A stretch of DNA of 64,000 nt from Opisthocomus hoazin. Taxonomy: Eukaryota; Chordata; Aves; Opisthocomiformes; Opisthocomidae. A model generated the notes under the pieces. That model searched no databases and had not been told where the DNA came from. It was given only the letters and a program-made list of their open reading frames with translations. The translations under genes and the position numbers were made by a program. Position 1 is the stretch's first letter. Each line of letters begins with the position of its first letter. The stretch lies in NCBI RefSeq assembly GCF_030867145.1, contig NC_134419.1, positions 3,437,501 to 3,501,500 of the forward strand. The letters are read 5' to 3'. Positions 1-12,929 of the stretch are shown here, one piece after another.

Positions 1-59
1 GGACGAGGAGCTAGGCCCATCCCTGTCTGTCCAGCTACCTCAACAGAGAGGAAATACTG

Positions 60-180
60 TCAGTCCCATTTTACAGGCTGAAAAGTGAGATTTAGATTCA
101 GTGTCTTGCTCAAATTCATAAAGGCATTCTGTGACACCACTTTGGGTCCTGCATCCTATTTCAGCCCCTTAACGTAACTA
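60..180 (-). repeat. Old MIR/CORE-type SINE remnant
   Basis: The plus strand reads CCCATTTTACAGGCTGAAAAG, then a decayed version of the 'aagtgacttgctcaaggtcac' block, which is the reverse complement of the tRNA-unrelated part of MIR-like amniote SINEs. It is heavily diverged and its limits are uncertain. Confidence 0.5.
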
Positions 181-190
181 CCTTTCCTTT

Positions 191-1599
191 CAGTTATTAC
201 AAGTCCTTCATCCATTTATTTGACTTTTCTGAATATTGCAAAATTACTCACTTCAAAACCGAAGAGAATTCCTGGGGTTAAATGACCCCAGCACCTTTTG
301 CTGTTCCAACACCTCAACTGAAAAAATAGATTTCTTCACACTCATCAAATATTTTGTTATGATATTATATATTTAATCCAAGAAATATCAGAATACAGTG
401 AATATACTGGTAATCACAATGGGTATACTCATCTTAGATGCATAATTCCAAATCTTTTTGAGTAGCATGGTCAGGTAATGTTTTTGCAGTGTAATTCTAC
501 ACTAATGCAGCAATCTATAAAATGACATTAAACCAAAAATATCCCAGGGTGGAAAAAAAAGAAAATGTTGATGCATGACCAAGATGTGCTTTGCTGGAAA
601 ATAAATAGCTTTTCTGCTATGAAGAAATAGGTACAACTATTCCATATTTTTCTAGACTTTTATCTGTAATCAGGTCTGTTAAATCTCAAATTTTTTATTG
701 AAGCACCAGCTTCAAAAGACGCAAAGAGAATTCAAGGTAAACATTTATATTTATACTTTTTAGAAAATGAGTTTTTATGAAATCTGTTGTTTTGTATTTA
801 TTTAAATTATTTTGTCATTTAAATAATTACCAAAGTATGATACTGCTTTACAGACTACTATGAATATAGGACTTCCCTCTGAGGTTTACATTTTACACAG
901 GTGGTCTAGGATGAATGATACTGCTCTCATGACATTTAAAAAAAACCAAAATCAGTGAAATGTCTGCTCTGAGTGTGTAAGAAAGATACAAGGACATTAC
1001 TCGGCATCATTTTAAAACTAAACAGGAAAGTGTGAGTCCTAGCACTCTAGAACCAAAAATAAAAATAAGCAGAAATAAAGGCAGAGCTGATCAGTCTCAT
1101 TTAGCTGTCTAAAATTAGTGAAATGCGAACAATAAATTAGCTGAAGGGTTTTAAGGAAATCGTATTTTCAAAATTCTATTCAGTGCCAAAAAGTATGGGT
1201 TATTAGTAACAAACCAAGCAAGATAATAAATTTTTTCAGCATAATGTAAAACTGCACAGTTAGCTTTAGACCCAAGGAAGGAAACACAAATAATCTACCC
1301 AGCTTCGTATGTTGGGTAAGCAAACGGAACCCCCTAACTGGAGTGTTTATTTCTGTGCAGAGATTCACATGATGTACAGAGTCTTTGTGATCCCTTCAAA
1401 TTGCAGCGCTGCTCTCTTGGCTGGGAAGAACACAGTAACAAGTCGTACTGCGGGTACTCTTCTCTCTTTTTTTTTAAACACCGAAATGTTTTAGCAAATG
1501 TGACAACTGAGTATTCTGTGAACAAAACTGCTGCGCACAGGAAAAAAAAAGGCGCAGTCAAGTCCGTATTGCTTCCATGTTAATTTGCGTTTATGTGGT
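191..1599. other. AT-rich intergenic sequence
   Basis: No gene, repeat or RNA recognised. Short open frames on both strands overlap each other between 1180 and 1583 and show no protein family likeness. Confidence 0.6.
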
Positions 1600-2100
1600 T
1601 GGTTTACATATTATTAAAGCCACCCATCTGATCTATAATGGCAGCCCTGCTGACACTGCCTGACCCAGTTTGACAATCTGGATGGAAATTGTAGGGCTGG
1701 CTGTTCAATGTCTGTGACTTTAACAGCATTGCTTTGGGCCTGGAATCAATTCTCTCTGTTTACAGACCATTTCACAGCCCTTTACCTGCAACATCACTTG
1801 TGTCAGTCCCATAAATACTTTGGTGTATATAATGCTTGAATTAGCATAATGGTTTAGGCACAGAGCTTTAAGCACAAAGAAGGACATGTCAACATGTTCT
1901 CTTCACTTAAGCAATTAAGAGCCATTATGCTGCTTCAGTGGAAATATCATCAAGGTTAAAGACAATCCCAAACACCCCTCTAACCTTTTTATTCTAAGTC
2001 TAATAAATGAGGCATAGAAATTGAAATGTTAGTAAACAGTGCTACTTGCAAGCTCTTTTTGCATCATGTTTAATCAGACCCCTCATTCACCACTTGAGAA
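1600..2100. promoter_or_regulatory. Candidate conserved non-coding element
   Basis: Unique, non-repetitive, moderately AT-rich sequence with many short transcription-factor-like words (TTTAATCAGA, GGAATCAATT, TTAGCATAATGG) and no coding frame. It has the look of deeply conserved developmental enhancer DNA, but conservation was not tested. Confidence 0.25.
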
Positions 2101-4950
2101 GTGTAAGGAAATGTGCACGTTAACCATGGTGACAAGTTAAAAGAATTTTTTCTCTTTTTGCAAAAGCTCACCTCTCTGCAAAGGCTTTTTTACCTCTAAC
2201 GTCAAGTTCTAGATGCTCTGATATGGCAGTGTAAAAAAAATAAAGTAAATGTATACATAGATAACACATAATAATTCTTGACAAAATATTTCTCTGTATG
2301 TGTAGGTGGGTATTGTCTAATTTTTTTACTCCAGGCTTTGTATTTTTCTCTCCATGTTACTTAGGAAAATGACCTCATGCACAATTGTTATTATAATGGT
2401 TTTATTTTTCTTTAAAGTTGGCAAGACTCGGCCAAGCGCAGAACTAAGCTGCAGTTGCTGGTGAGTAATTCTGGTGAGATGCAGCACGGAGGAACCTAGG
2501 CACTGAATTTTCATGGCTTGATTTTGGTGTGTCTGGTGGCTTGTTTGGGTTTTTTTAATTAATTCGTAATACTCAGTCCCTTGATTTTGAAGGCTTTGAA
2601 AAGTCTTAGGAAAAAGTGGGAGAGAAAGCAAGCAGAGAGAGAGAGAAAGACACCTTTGGCAGGGAAAGGCCCCGAGCACAGGGAGGACAGAAGCCCAGCA
2701 GCACTCCTCGAGAGCGCCCAGCAGTGTGTTGCCCACAGACAGCAGAGCAGCAGGGCAGAGCAATGCTTTCACTCTGATGCTGCCCTTGTGCGAGAAGACA
2801 ACAGTACAACCACTTCAAAGTGTGGTGGAAGCAAGGTAACCCCTGAAAGCATGACGGTTCAAAGGGAAAGGTTTGCTTCCCTTGGAAAAGTTGACTGGCA
2901 CCACAGACCCCACAGTCCGTACCCACCTTCTGCAGCAGCACGTGCAGCCCACAGCCTGTCATTCCATTAGCTAAGCAGCCCAACACCAGCTTCTGCACCT
3001 CACAAGCCTCATCTTTAACCAAAAGGGACCACCTTGGTGGTCAAAAGAGCCACTCTGTCTCCAGGCTCAGTAGTCTGGAGTTGGTAACACCCAGGACGGG
3101 GTTACCTCAGTACTTTCCTAGACCACGTCTACCAGGCACCTGCCTAAGCTAAAACCTGCTTTTCCTACTGCAGTATTTGAAGTATTTCCTGTTTGGGAAA
3201 TACTTGAGCTCTGTTGTAGGCTAGCTTAAATGTTGGAGATGAAACAACTTTCTTTTATTAATGCTTTGATTGATTTTTAATTTTTTTATTAATGATTTTA
3301 TTAATTATTTAACTAATGTTTTGAGTCACTTCCCCAAATCTTTTGCAAAAAGCGAGTGAGTGGGCAGTGTGGGCTGCCTCAGTTGTCTAAAAGCTGTAAC
3401 AATTCTATGGCAAGCACATGTGGTGGCGAAAAGCCAGGCTTGCCAGGCATTCAGTGCAGTCGCTGCTCCCTAACAATTACACACCTCCTACCTGCACCTC
3501 TGTAAGCTGTACGTCTGTTAGCTTCCCTACCAGGAATCTCTCTGGGCACCTTGGCTGCTAGGAGCAACACTGCTGAATGCCTGGAGAACACGTAGCCAGT
3601 GGCAGATCCCTTCCTACTACGCCCAGGAAAGGGGCGACCATCTTGAACTGCCTAGCTGGGGCTGGGCTTAGCAGTCTTCGTGGCTTTGTGGGCACAACTG
3701 AGTTTGCGGAGTCTCTCTTCCATTCTTAGAGCGATTTTTTTTTTCTAAAGCATATGATTTTTAGATGCTCCAAAGAGGACCATTTGAATCACTCTAAATT
3801 CAGTTTTCAAGAACCCCACCATTCTCCAGGAGAACATGCTGAATTTTTGTAGGGATCATCTCATCCTGCCTGCACCTGAACTCCGTCCCCCCTCCCTGCT
3901 GCCACTCCACGCTGAGATATGGCAGCAGCTGGAAATGGCTGTTTCACTCGAGCAGAGGTTTAAAAAAATCTCACCTTCATTTCAATACCATCATCTTAAG
4001 CTTCAAATCCAGAATCCTGATGGAAGTGAATTGCCTTCTTATCTTCTGCTACCCCCTCAGGACCATCCTGCGAAGATTGCCAAATTACAGCAGAGATTTC
4101 CTCCGAAAGAGGCAGAGCTGAAATGAAGTTTGGCTCACTTTTAAAGAGATCCAGCTATGGCAACTTTATCATTGAGCCATTGTGTTCTGCTCTCAATCAG
4201 CTTCAAATCGAAGGACAAATTACTCAGAGGTAGCATAGGCTGCAGTTTGAAAACTGACAATAATAAGCAAACATTGCGGTCTGATCTGCTCTCACTCCAG
4301 CGTAAGAACTTTCTTTGAAAGTTGGTTTGAGATACATGGCAATGCCTGCAGGCCAAGAACTGGATTTTGTTCTCCTTACAAGTTCTGTGCGCTGCAATCT
4401 CTGTACTATATATCAGAGGATGCTTGGCAGCTTCTCTTGACTAACCATGAGTGTCATCCACATTCTTCAGGTGAGAGAACCACAGAGCATAGCCAAGCTG
4501 CGCTGAGGCATCAGTGCGTAGCCATCCGTATTTCATAAATCATATGGTTTGATAAAGAGCTGCAGATTGCACATCCAAGGTGTACAGGAGCACCAGGGAA
4601 CCTCCAGCAGCAGGATTTCTGTTCCATGTTCAGATCTCATGAGGCAAGTTGTGTTCCTTCCCATGAAGTGCTGTCTGTCTTCCATTCCAAGCGTGCTCCC
4701 CTGTTTCCTGAAGCAAATAGGGTGGAGGAGAGTCACTTGGTAGTGTTTGGAGCTTGGATGGGAGAACTGTTTTAGAGAGAAGAGAGTCGTACAGCAGGGT
4801 CATTGCAGAAAGGTCTCTGCTTTCAGGAATAGAGGCAGTACATATGCACTCACCCTGTGCGCTTTGCACAGCACCTTCCAAACTGACAGCTAGTTAATAG
4901 TCCCTTTTCTCTTCTATGTTTAGAGCTACAAAGATTGTTTTTAGTATATA
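2101..4950. other. Intergenic sequence without a recognised gene
   Basis: Contains open frames up to 148 codons on opposing strands around 2326-3022 and a 96-codon frame at 3836-4126. None has a recognisable domain, and those at 2326-3022 overlap antisense to one another, as expected from locally GC-rich sequence. Confidence 0.6.
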
Positions 4951-5100
4951 GTAACACTTTAGCACCTTTTGAGGATCTCAAAGCAGATATTAATTAAGCT
5001 TCCTAGCACCTATGGGAAGGGAGTAAATAGCCCAATTGCCACTTTATGGAAAGGAAATGACTAGCCAAGGTCATCCACTGAGGCAGAGCCAGGAATAGCA
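4951..5100 (-). repeat. Old amniote SINE remnant (MIR-like)
   Basis: The plus strand shows GAGGATCTCAAAGCAGATAT, TTAATTAAGC, then a gapped 'atggaaaggaaatgac..gccaaggtcatc..ggcagagccaggaatag' block. This order is typical of MIR-like amniote SINE tails that are abundant in turtles and crocodilians. It is an old, decayed copy in antisense orientation. Confidence 0.55.
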
Positions 5101-6189
5101 TGTTGGCGATAAAATAAGAATTACACAGCTGCCTTTCCTCCAAAGAAAGATGGTCCAAAATAAGAGCTCACCTGAACTTTTACTCAAATTTGGGGGAAAA
5201 AATGTGCAAAATAGTGCATAAGAATTTTCCCATCTATACCATGAAATCTCTGTTGCATTTTCCAGCCCTAAATCTGAATGCTCTCACTCCATCTGAGACA
5301 GGATCTGTGCTTGATGAACGAATACAGCAGATATTATGCTCCTGGCAGGAGTCTTTGATATGTAATTTTATTTTTTTTTCTTTTAGCCCTATTTCCTAAA
5401 CATATGGATACATGAAGATAATGTTAATTCTGATACGTTTTCTGTAGCTAAGTATTAGGCTCATTTACCTATTACAACAGGCTGCGATAGACCCAAAATT
5501 ATGAATCTACATTAGTCCTAGGAATTTCCTAGTTAAAGAAAAAGAAGTCAATCACAAAGGATTATGACTACAACTGAGGATAAATGAGAAGAAGAACTTT
5601 GACATGTATTATGTTGCAAGTCCTTTTGGGACCCAAGCAGTGTTGACCCATCCCCTAGAAGTTACAAAGATACAGCGCTGTTTGCTTCCAACCAGCTGCT
5701 AGGATCTAAACTCCTCGGCAGAAATAAGAATCAGAGCAGTCTCTGCAACACTGTGGGAACTGTTCCTTCTGCTGTCTTGGGCTGGGAGTAGTTTGGTAGT
5801 TACTTTTCAGAGTTGTTCTCAGCAATGGAAACTGAGAACTAGGAACAGAATCCAGAAAACATTTTGAGCAACACAGCATATCTTTGGCCATTTAAAACTT
5901 ACTCATTAGTGCTCCTCAACAGCAGTTGTGACTGTGATCACATCTTCACCTTCTGAAGCCTAAACACCTGCTGCTTGCATTCAGGTAGATTTACCATCTT
6001 CTGTTGACAGTGGGGGACCTACCACAAGAATTCTTTCCACCCAGAAGGAAGGAGCAGGCATAGCCATGAACATTCTCATTATTTTATCTCTCTCACTTGT
6101 CACTCAAACATCTCTGTCCACTTTCATTCTGTAAAAGAAATTGTAATTGAAAAGGTGTTCGTGTGTTTTGAGGCTAAAGCGACTCTGTG
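5101..6189. other. Intergenic sequence, nothing recognised
   Basis: No convincing coding frame, RNA gene or repeat was seen. Confidence 0.6.
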
Positions 6190-6590
6190 ATCATAGAATC
6201 ATAGAATGCTTTGGGTTGGAAGGGACCTTTAGAGGTCACCTAGCCCAATCTCCCTGCAGTGAGCAGGGACACCTTCAGCAAGACCAGGTTGCTCAGAGTG
6301 CCGTCCAGCCTGGCCTTGAATGTTTCCAGGTATGGGGCTTCCACTGCCTCTGCAGGCAATCTGTTCCAGTGTTTCACCACCCTCACGGTAAAGAATTTCT
6401 TCCTTATATCTAGTCTAAATCTACCCTCCCTTGGCTTACAGCCATTACTCCTTGTCCTATTGCAACAAGCCCTGCTGAAAATATTTTCCCCGTCTTTCCT
6501 ATGGGCCCCCTTCAGGTACAGAAAGGCTGCTGTAAGGTCTTCCCATGGCTTTACCCAGGCTTTAACAAATCCTGCCACAGACGCTCATTC
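6190..6590 (-). mobile_element. CR1 LINE, 3' fragment with open RT tail
   Basis: On the plus strand it begins with the reverse-complemented CR1 3' end (ATCATAGAATCATAGAATG), so the element runs on the minus strand. The minus frame 6578-6240 stays open for 112 codons and reads as the C-terminal end of CR1 ORF2, with LDIRKKFFTVRVVKHWNRLP and LETFKARLDG. The copy is 5'-truncated, the usual CR1 state, and cannot be autonomous. Confidence 0.92.
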
Positions 6591-9359
6591 CACTTTTTTT
6601 TCTGCATGAAGAAATAAAACGCACTTGTACAAATGACATGTACGTCAATCTTTACGTCACGATACTTCCTGCAGTTGTATCTCAAGTAGGAGACATCAAG
6701 ATAAAGGCATTTAAGAATTAACAGTCTGTACCCAAGATAGCAAATGGAGTTTATAAAACAGGTGGATGAAGACCAGTGTTCACTTGCATCACATTAAAGC
6801 AAATCCATTTATATTTTATTTCCTGTATAGTGACTTGAATGTGCATTTTTACCACAATCAGACTCCGCAGCTTCTGCAGGATATGGGATATTTGTGGGTG
6901 GATTGGTATGGCCTGGCAGACCTTCCATGTAAGAAACAGCCCATCAGAGGAGAAGAGGGAGACGCTGTCCAGACAATTCTGTAGCAATCCACCAACTACA
7001 CCAGCCCAAGGTTGGGGTTTCCACCCTGAACCCACACATAGATCATAGGATTCTTCTGTAATGCCGGAAGTTACGCTTAAATAAAGGGAAAAGTTAGCAC
7101 CCGGTGCTCTAGGCAGTGACAGTTCTCTCGATTTTTGTACAACTGCTCGCTTATATTGGTATTGCTATCCTGGGTGCATATTAACCATGATTGAAACAAC
7201 GCCCATTGGAAGTCTTAAAACCTTAACCACCAGTTTTACTTCTAAAATAAAGTAAACTGCCAAAAGTTCTGATAAAAGTGACAATTTATATTTTTAAGTA
7301 GTACGTCCGGAATTTTCCTATAGCTGTAGACAAAGGAATTCTTACCCAGATAAGTATAAGAGCACCAATAAATTTAAGGTAGCTTATGCAAGTTAGGCAC
7401 TAATGAATGTCATCTTCTGTTTTGTCATGAAAAAAGATCTTTCTGCTGCTAAAGGAGACTGATTTAGATTATGAATAGCTGTAGTGATTTGCAAAAATGG
7501 CTCCAGAGAGATAGACTGAGATTCCATATACTCATGGCACTTGAGGTTTCTGCCCTTTTTGTTGAAAATTAATTTGTCCTGTGGGTTATTGGATTCTAGC
7601 TCAGCCAATGTATATTGCTCAGTCATCACAAATTTACTTAAAATTTAGTATAGCTGAAGTTCATTCAACAAGACAAAAGTCTACAGTTGAAAGCTTCTAA
7701 AAATCTTTTTAAAAACCTGGCTAATGGTGTAATTGAAAGCGCTGGAATCAAAGTAGATTTACAAAACGTTTTGCAGGTATCAGTATCAGGTTTATTATAT
7801 TAAAGAGGCTCTTCAGTTTCCTCTTTTGATGGTGAAAACAAATGGGTGGTTTACTGTCCCCTTGATGCAAGCAGCTTTTAGTGTTTGGCCCCATGCCTCG
7901 AACCCAAAACTGACGTTCCTAAAATGAGACAAGGCGCCTTGTAACATGTGCTCCAGCTTGCTACACTACTTCTTTAATTTGACACATACTCTTTTTTATG
8001 GAATAGGGAGAGAAATTCTGGTTATAAAATGTCAAATGCCTCCCCTTACATACTACCTCTTTTCTTTCTTTACTTTCTTTTTTTTTCCCCCTTCTTTTTT
8101 CTCCCCCCTTCTTTTCTTTGTTTGCCTTTGGTGCATGAGTAGAAATTTTGTTTGTATTCTTGGAACCCCCCTCTACTTAGTGTATTTACTTCTTAGGATT
8201 AAACATTGCTGATGCTTGTAAATTGTCCCAAAGACAAATAGGTTAAGGTTAAAAAAAAACCCCCAAACTAATTCTGTTCAAATCAGCAAGCCTCTTGTTT
8301 AAATTAAAAGGCTGTAACTAATTTGATGGATGGGTCCAAGTCATCTGTTAGTCTCCATGTTGGTGGATCTGACTGCTGAGCCACCACCAAGAGGGACCCG
8401 AGGTAAAGGCTGTCAGACACCCAACCACACGAAGGTAGCTGTGGTGCAAAAACTGACATGGGCAATGGGAGAAGGAGGGATGGTTAAAGAATAAGCAGAT
8501 CTTAAACATTCACAGGAGAGTGGTTTTTCATTAACTATAAAGGATAAAAATCTTCTTGAAGACAAATAATTCTCCTTATTTTAAGCTTTATCGGAAACAG
8601 TTTCATGTCTCATTTAAATGATGGGCTTTTTAAAAAATAAAAATATAAAGGCAAATAGAACTGATGGTATACGGGAAAAGCTCATTTTGTGCACAACTAC
8701 TGTGGATGGTTCCCATGCAGTAAGCCTATAAACAGTTTGTTTGTGTTCTTTCTACCAGAATTACACTTTAAAAAGACAAACAAGAATTTAAAATTCAGTT
8801 TAAATTTAATAATAAAATCACTTCATACACATATCAGAAGAATAAGAGGAAATATTCCGAATAAAAATTCGTGCAGAGCCCAAATCTCTGCTCAGCTGGC
8901 TATTTTTAAATCTTTTTTTTTTATTCATCGCTCTAGTGATACATCTGAATACAACTGATCAAGTTTAAGCTATGAGGGTCTCATCTCTGCTTGATACACA
9001 AGGCTTATACAATTGCAAGAAATGAGATACAGTGCGATAACCAAATCGTGACACAATGGACTGGAAATTTTAGATTAATAAACCTCTTTCGGAAGAGAAC
9101 TAAATAACTTTTACAGTTTTATCTGTGGCTATTTGTTTCTTTGAAGATTTATGGTCCTTGCAACAGATATGCATCTTATCTTTCACTCTTCAGATTAAAG
9201 GAAGATGATTTTAAACAGGCTTCTGACTGGCATAATCTGGAATTGCAGATGATTCTCCTTTAAAAAAAAATGCTAAAAGTGAACTTGCAAGTCAAATGAG
9301 AATATCATTACATGTCAGGGGGGCTGAGAAAAAAAAATCTGCATACAGCTAAACAAGAT
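6591..9359. other. AT-rich intergenic sequence
   Basis: No gene recognised. It includes a pyrimidine-rich tract at about 8056-8128 and several A or T homopolymer runs. Confidence 0.6.
8056..8128 (+). repeat. Pyrimidine (C/T) low-complexity tract
   Basis: About 70 bases of almost pure C and T with mixed CTTT and CCCCTT runs. Simple sequence, with no evidence of function. Confidence 0.85.
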
Positions 9360-10600
9360 CTAATCCTTGTTATCGCGAGCCGGTATCCTCAGGCAGCACT
9401 TTATCAGCCAGGTGCAATCCATAATGCTTAACAAGGAATTAAAACTTTTCATGCTGCTGCTGCTTTAATTGATCGATGCTAAAAGTTTAGAAACTAAAAT
9501 CTATCCAGCTATTACAAAGCTCCTTTAACCAAGCCTTCTCCTTTGAAAGCAGGATCCTCAATTGAAACTGGCAGCCCACATTTTTAGGTTTCAAGCAGCT
9601 CTGTCATTCGAGGAGGAATGTGTCTGCCACTTCACACGATAGCTTGAGCTGAAAGACATGTACTTTGAATCAGAGAATCAATAGAACACTTAATGGACAA
9701 TTAGGAGAACAGCTGTAGGACTGTCAAAGGCCCATCTGTACACAGCTCCAACGGCCTCCGCCTGGACAGGGCACGGAAAACACAGCTTACTGCCCCAGGG
9801 CGCCCGCTCCCATTACAAAATCCCCCTTTCAGTTCACATTTAATGTTAATATAGTCTTCTTTTTTCATTACAAATTTTAACACGTGTAGAAAATTATGGA
9901 AATTGCTTGGGCCATTTGTCAACTTATATCATGTGAATTGATCAATAAATTTCACCACTTTGTTGTTAATGTAGATAAATTTTGGCATTTAATTAAGCTA
10001 CAGCGAAAATGTGGCCACTTTTAATTTCAGCAGATGCTACCTTTTCATCTGTAATACAGGAATACATTGGCAAATACAATCCAGTCGCTAAATATTTATA
10101 GACAACATGACAATTCCTAAAAGAGTTATCATCACTGATTTTGGTTCTGCAACAATTAGCATTGTTTAAAAGAGCTCATGTGGAAAGCTGAAATAAATTC
10201 TGAGCGACAGATTAAGTTATGGCTACACAGATACATTGCATATAGATAAAGCACATAAATCTACACGTTATAAACACATATGCCCACACTGATTATTATA
10301 GGAGTACTGTCAACGGCATATATGTGCACAAACATATGTAAATTCTGATAAACCGAGGGACAAATTCCCATATGTGTAAGTACTCGTGCACTACACATAC
10401 ATCTTTACAGATATCTCTGTGAATTAGACCTGTATAGTGATATTTTAATGGAGCTGCTTTGCAAAAATTTAATCGGAGAGATTGATCTCATGAAGTAACA
10501 TCAAAGAATGAAGCATTTAATATATAAACAATTTGTGTAGAATAATTAAGAGTTGACAAAGGCATCGCTGTTTAGAATAATAAATGTATTTAACTTTTAA
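9360..10600. promoter_or_regulatory. Candidate conserved non-coding block
   Basis: Long unique stretch without repeats and with few or no open frames. It is dense in homeodomain-like TAATTA/ATTAAT words, TTTGAAAG/CTTTGAA and CATATG boxes. The part at 9360-9650 is the most enhancer-like. Function is inferred from texture and location downstream of ATG4C, on the side where FOXD3 lies in other vertebrates. Confidence 0.3.
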
Positions 10601-12640
10601 AAATACTGACTAAATTTCTAAACCACGATGATCAGGGCTAATGCCTTTAAACTTCCAGATATTTTTTAAGCACACACAGATTTGGCCAGACAATAAGCAA
10701 CATAAATGAACATTTTGGGCTTTCTATAAGGCCTTAGGGACCCCAGGATGAAATCCTGCCTCTGACAGCCAGAGGCCCTAGACACAGCACTCAGCAGCAA
10801 GGCTTGACATGACAAACTGCTGTAGCTCACCCGAGTGGGTAGGGGGAGGAGGTTGCCTGGTGGTGATGCTGCCAGTGCCTCTGGGGCAGGAAAAGCCTCC
10901 AACTCCCATCGCTGGTTTTGCTATAATCCCCCTGACCAAGCAGGCTCCCACCCTGACCCACAATTTTTGCTGAAGAACTTGCTTATCGTTTAGAGGACAA
11001 TCGTGCTGGCAGCATGAACTTGTGTGTGGGAGAAACCATGGAACTGGGAAATCAGCGGTGGTCACGGACCCCTAATCCTTACGAAGGACTCTCAGTAGTT
11101 TCAGCAGGCAGGTTCAGCATCTTCCTGCACTCAGGCAATGAAACAATCCCATATTCAAGCATCAGGCATATTGGGCAGACAGCCAGCATCCCGTCGGTTA
11201 AATTCCTTTTGTTTGACTCCGTTGTGAATGTCTCAGTTATCACTGCTAGGTAAAATCATCTAACTTGATAAGGAAAAAAAAGAAAAAAAAGGGACCCACT
11301 CGGACACACCAATCATTTTTAAAGCAGAATTTCTGGGTTTGTGGATTTGTCACCACTGCAGCATGTTTTATTTTCAGGTTTTCAGAGAGACTGGTCAGCA
11401 GATTTCTTGAAGTCGTTGGAGAGTGCAGGAAAGAGGACTGGAATACTGTTCAAACTGAGACTAACTGGCTTTTAGCCGAGTATTTCCAATTCATGCAGAA
11501 GGAACGGGGAATCCAAATGCAGTAACAGTGGTTTATGTATGGTATTTGAACCACAGGGAAATATCTGGACAGTACAGCATATACTCAATAAATATGGAAC
11601 ATTCCAACTAAATCTTGAGTCATTGAAATTATCTCATTGGCTTTTCCTCTTAAAAGGAAAGCTTTGTCTCGGCTTACCAAGGCTTTTCTCTGCATTTCAC
11701 AGCATAGGCATTTACTCCTCCTGGACTGGCTCAGCACATGGATTCATCAGCTCATGCCTGCGATTCCTGTTCCTGCCGGCACCACGATGCAGAATCTTCT
11801 TCTGCCAAGCAGGAGCACTGCTACAGCCAAGGTCCAACGGCCAGGCTCTCCGTGCGGCTCCTGTGACGAGCCACCCAGCCTACCTGTGCACAGCCAGGCT
11901 CTGCCAACACCCTCCAAAGAGCCCGTGTGCTTGTCTGTACACACACTCACTTCTACGCAGGCACACACGTAAGGAGGAGAGCAGTTCCAGTGGAGGATGA
12001 GCCAGAGAGATGGTGATGGGTCTCTGCAGCTTCATCCTAGAAGTTGTGACTTCTGCATGGCATGACACTGGTGAGTGGAGAGAGGCCTGTCGAGATGCTA
12101 TGTGTGAATTACTTTATCTTTCTGGTGGCCTGGCACAATGGCCCATGCGTTTCAGGACAATAGTTTCTGGTGAAATTAGAAGAACTTTGGAAAAACAGCT
12201 AGCTTAAAGGTCTAAAAAACCCACCTGAGTGCCATCTGCTGCAGTTAAATTTCATACACACCCATAGTGGATCAACGGTGATGCCCGCTGCTGAGCTGTT
12301 CTAACACTCACCCTTTCTCCCCTTTTCTGTAGCAGAGGCAGCGAGCAGAGTGTGAAAGGGCCTGTCCCAGCCAGCAGCACAGCACCAAACCCCTGAACCC
12401 CGACCTGGCAACTGCCGTAGCATCGTCTTCAGTGAAGTGAAAAACACTTGGCAGTTTGAGACAGCAGCGCTTGTTTCTCAGCCTGATGGCATTGTGAGGA
12501 ATATTTATTATGTTTTTAATGGTGAAGATCTAAACTCTAGATAGGAAGGGATTACTCTAGAATGAGAAACAAAAAAGTCTATTTAAGTCTTGGTTTTTAA
12601 AGATCTCAATAACAACAAATCCATTTGTCTGTTTCACCAA
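10601..12640. other. Intergenic sequence, nothing recognised
   Basis: Frames of up to 153 codons at 11539-12000 overlap others in different frames and on the other strand and lack family features, so they are treated as chance. Confidence 0.55.
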
Positions 12641-12675
12641 TAGAGCATTTTTGTGGGAGATCCCTGTTTATCTGA

Positions 12676-12927
12676 TTTATTAGAAATGCTCCATTGAGAC
12701 ACGGAGCATTTTTCTAATAAACCTAGAGGTTAGCACTATTGTTTTCAGTACAGCTGACCCTTGGATTTGCTGTAAAACCAGAATCATTAGAAATGCTCCA
12801 TTGGTTATATTGGAGCATTTCTAATGAATCAGAGGGTCAGCTCTATTGAAATAATGTAAAATATCTAGATTCATGAGGAAAAACTCCATTGAAATGCATG
12901 AAGCGTTTCTAATAAATCCAGATTTCA
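12676..12927. repeat. Three tandem AT-rich hairpin units
   Basis: Unit 1 (12676-12721) has 17-base arms with a 2-base bulge. Unit 2 (12784-12827) has perfect 17-base arms, TCATTAGAAATGCTCCA and its complement, around a 10-base loop, with extra outer arms AGCTGACCCT (12752-12761) and AGGGTCAGCT (12833-12842). Unit 3 (about 12868-12920) is a decayed version. The units share sequence outside the arms (…CTATTG), so they look like tandem duplicates of about 90-110 bases. Not recognised as a named repeat. Confidence 0.85.
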
Positions 12928-12929
12928 GT

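Noticed and set aside
3836-4126. 96-codon plus-strand frame
   Set aside because: Reasonable composition but no family recognised and no splice or promoter context; treated as chance.
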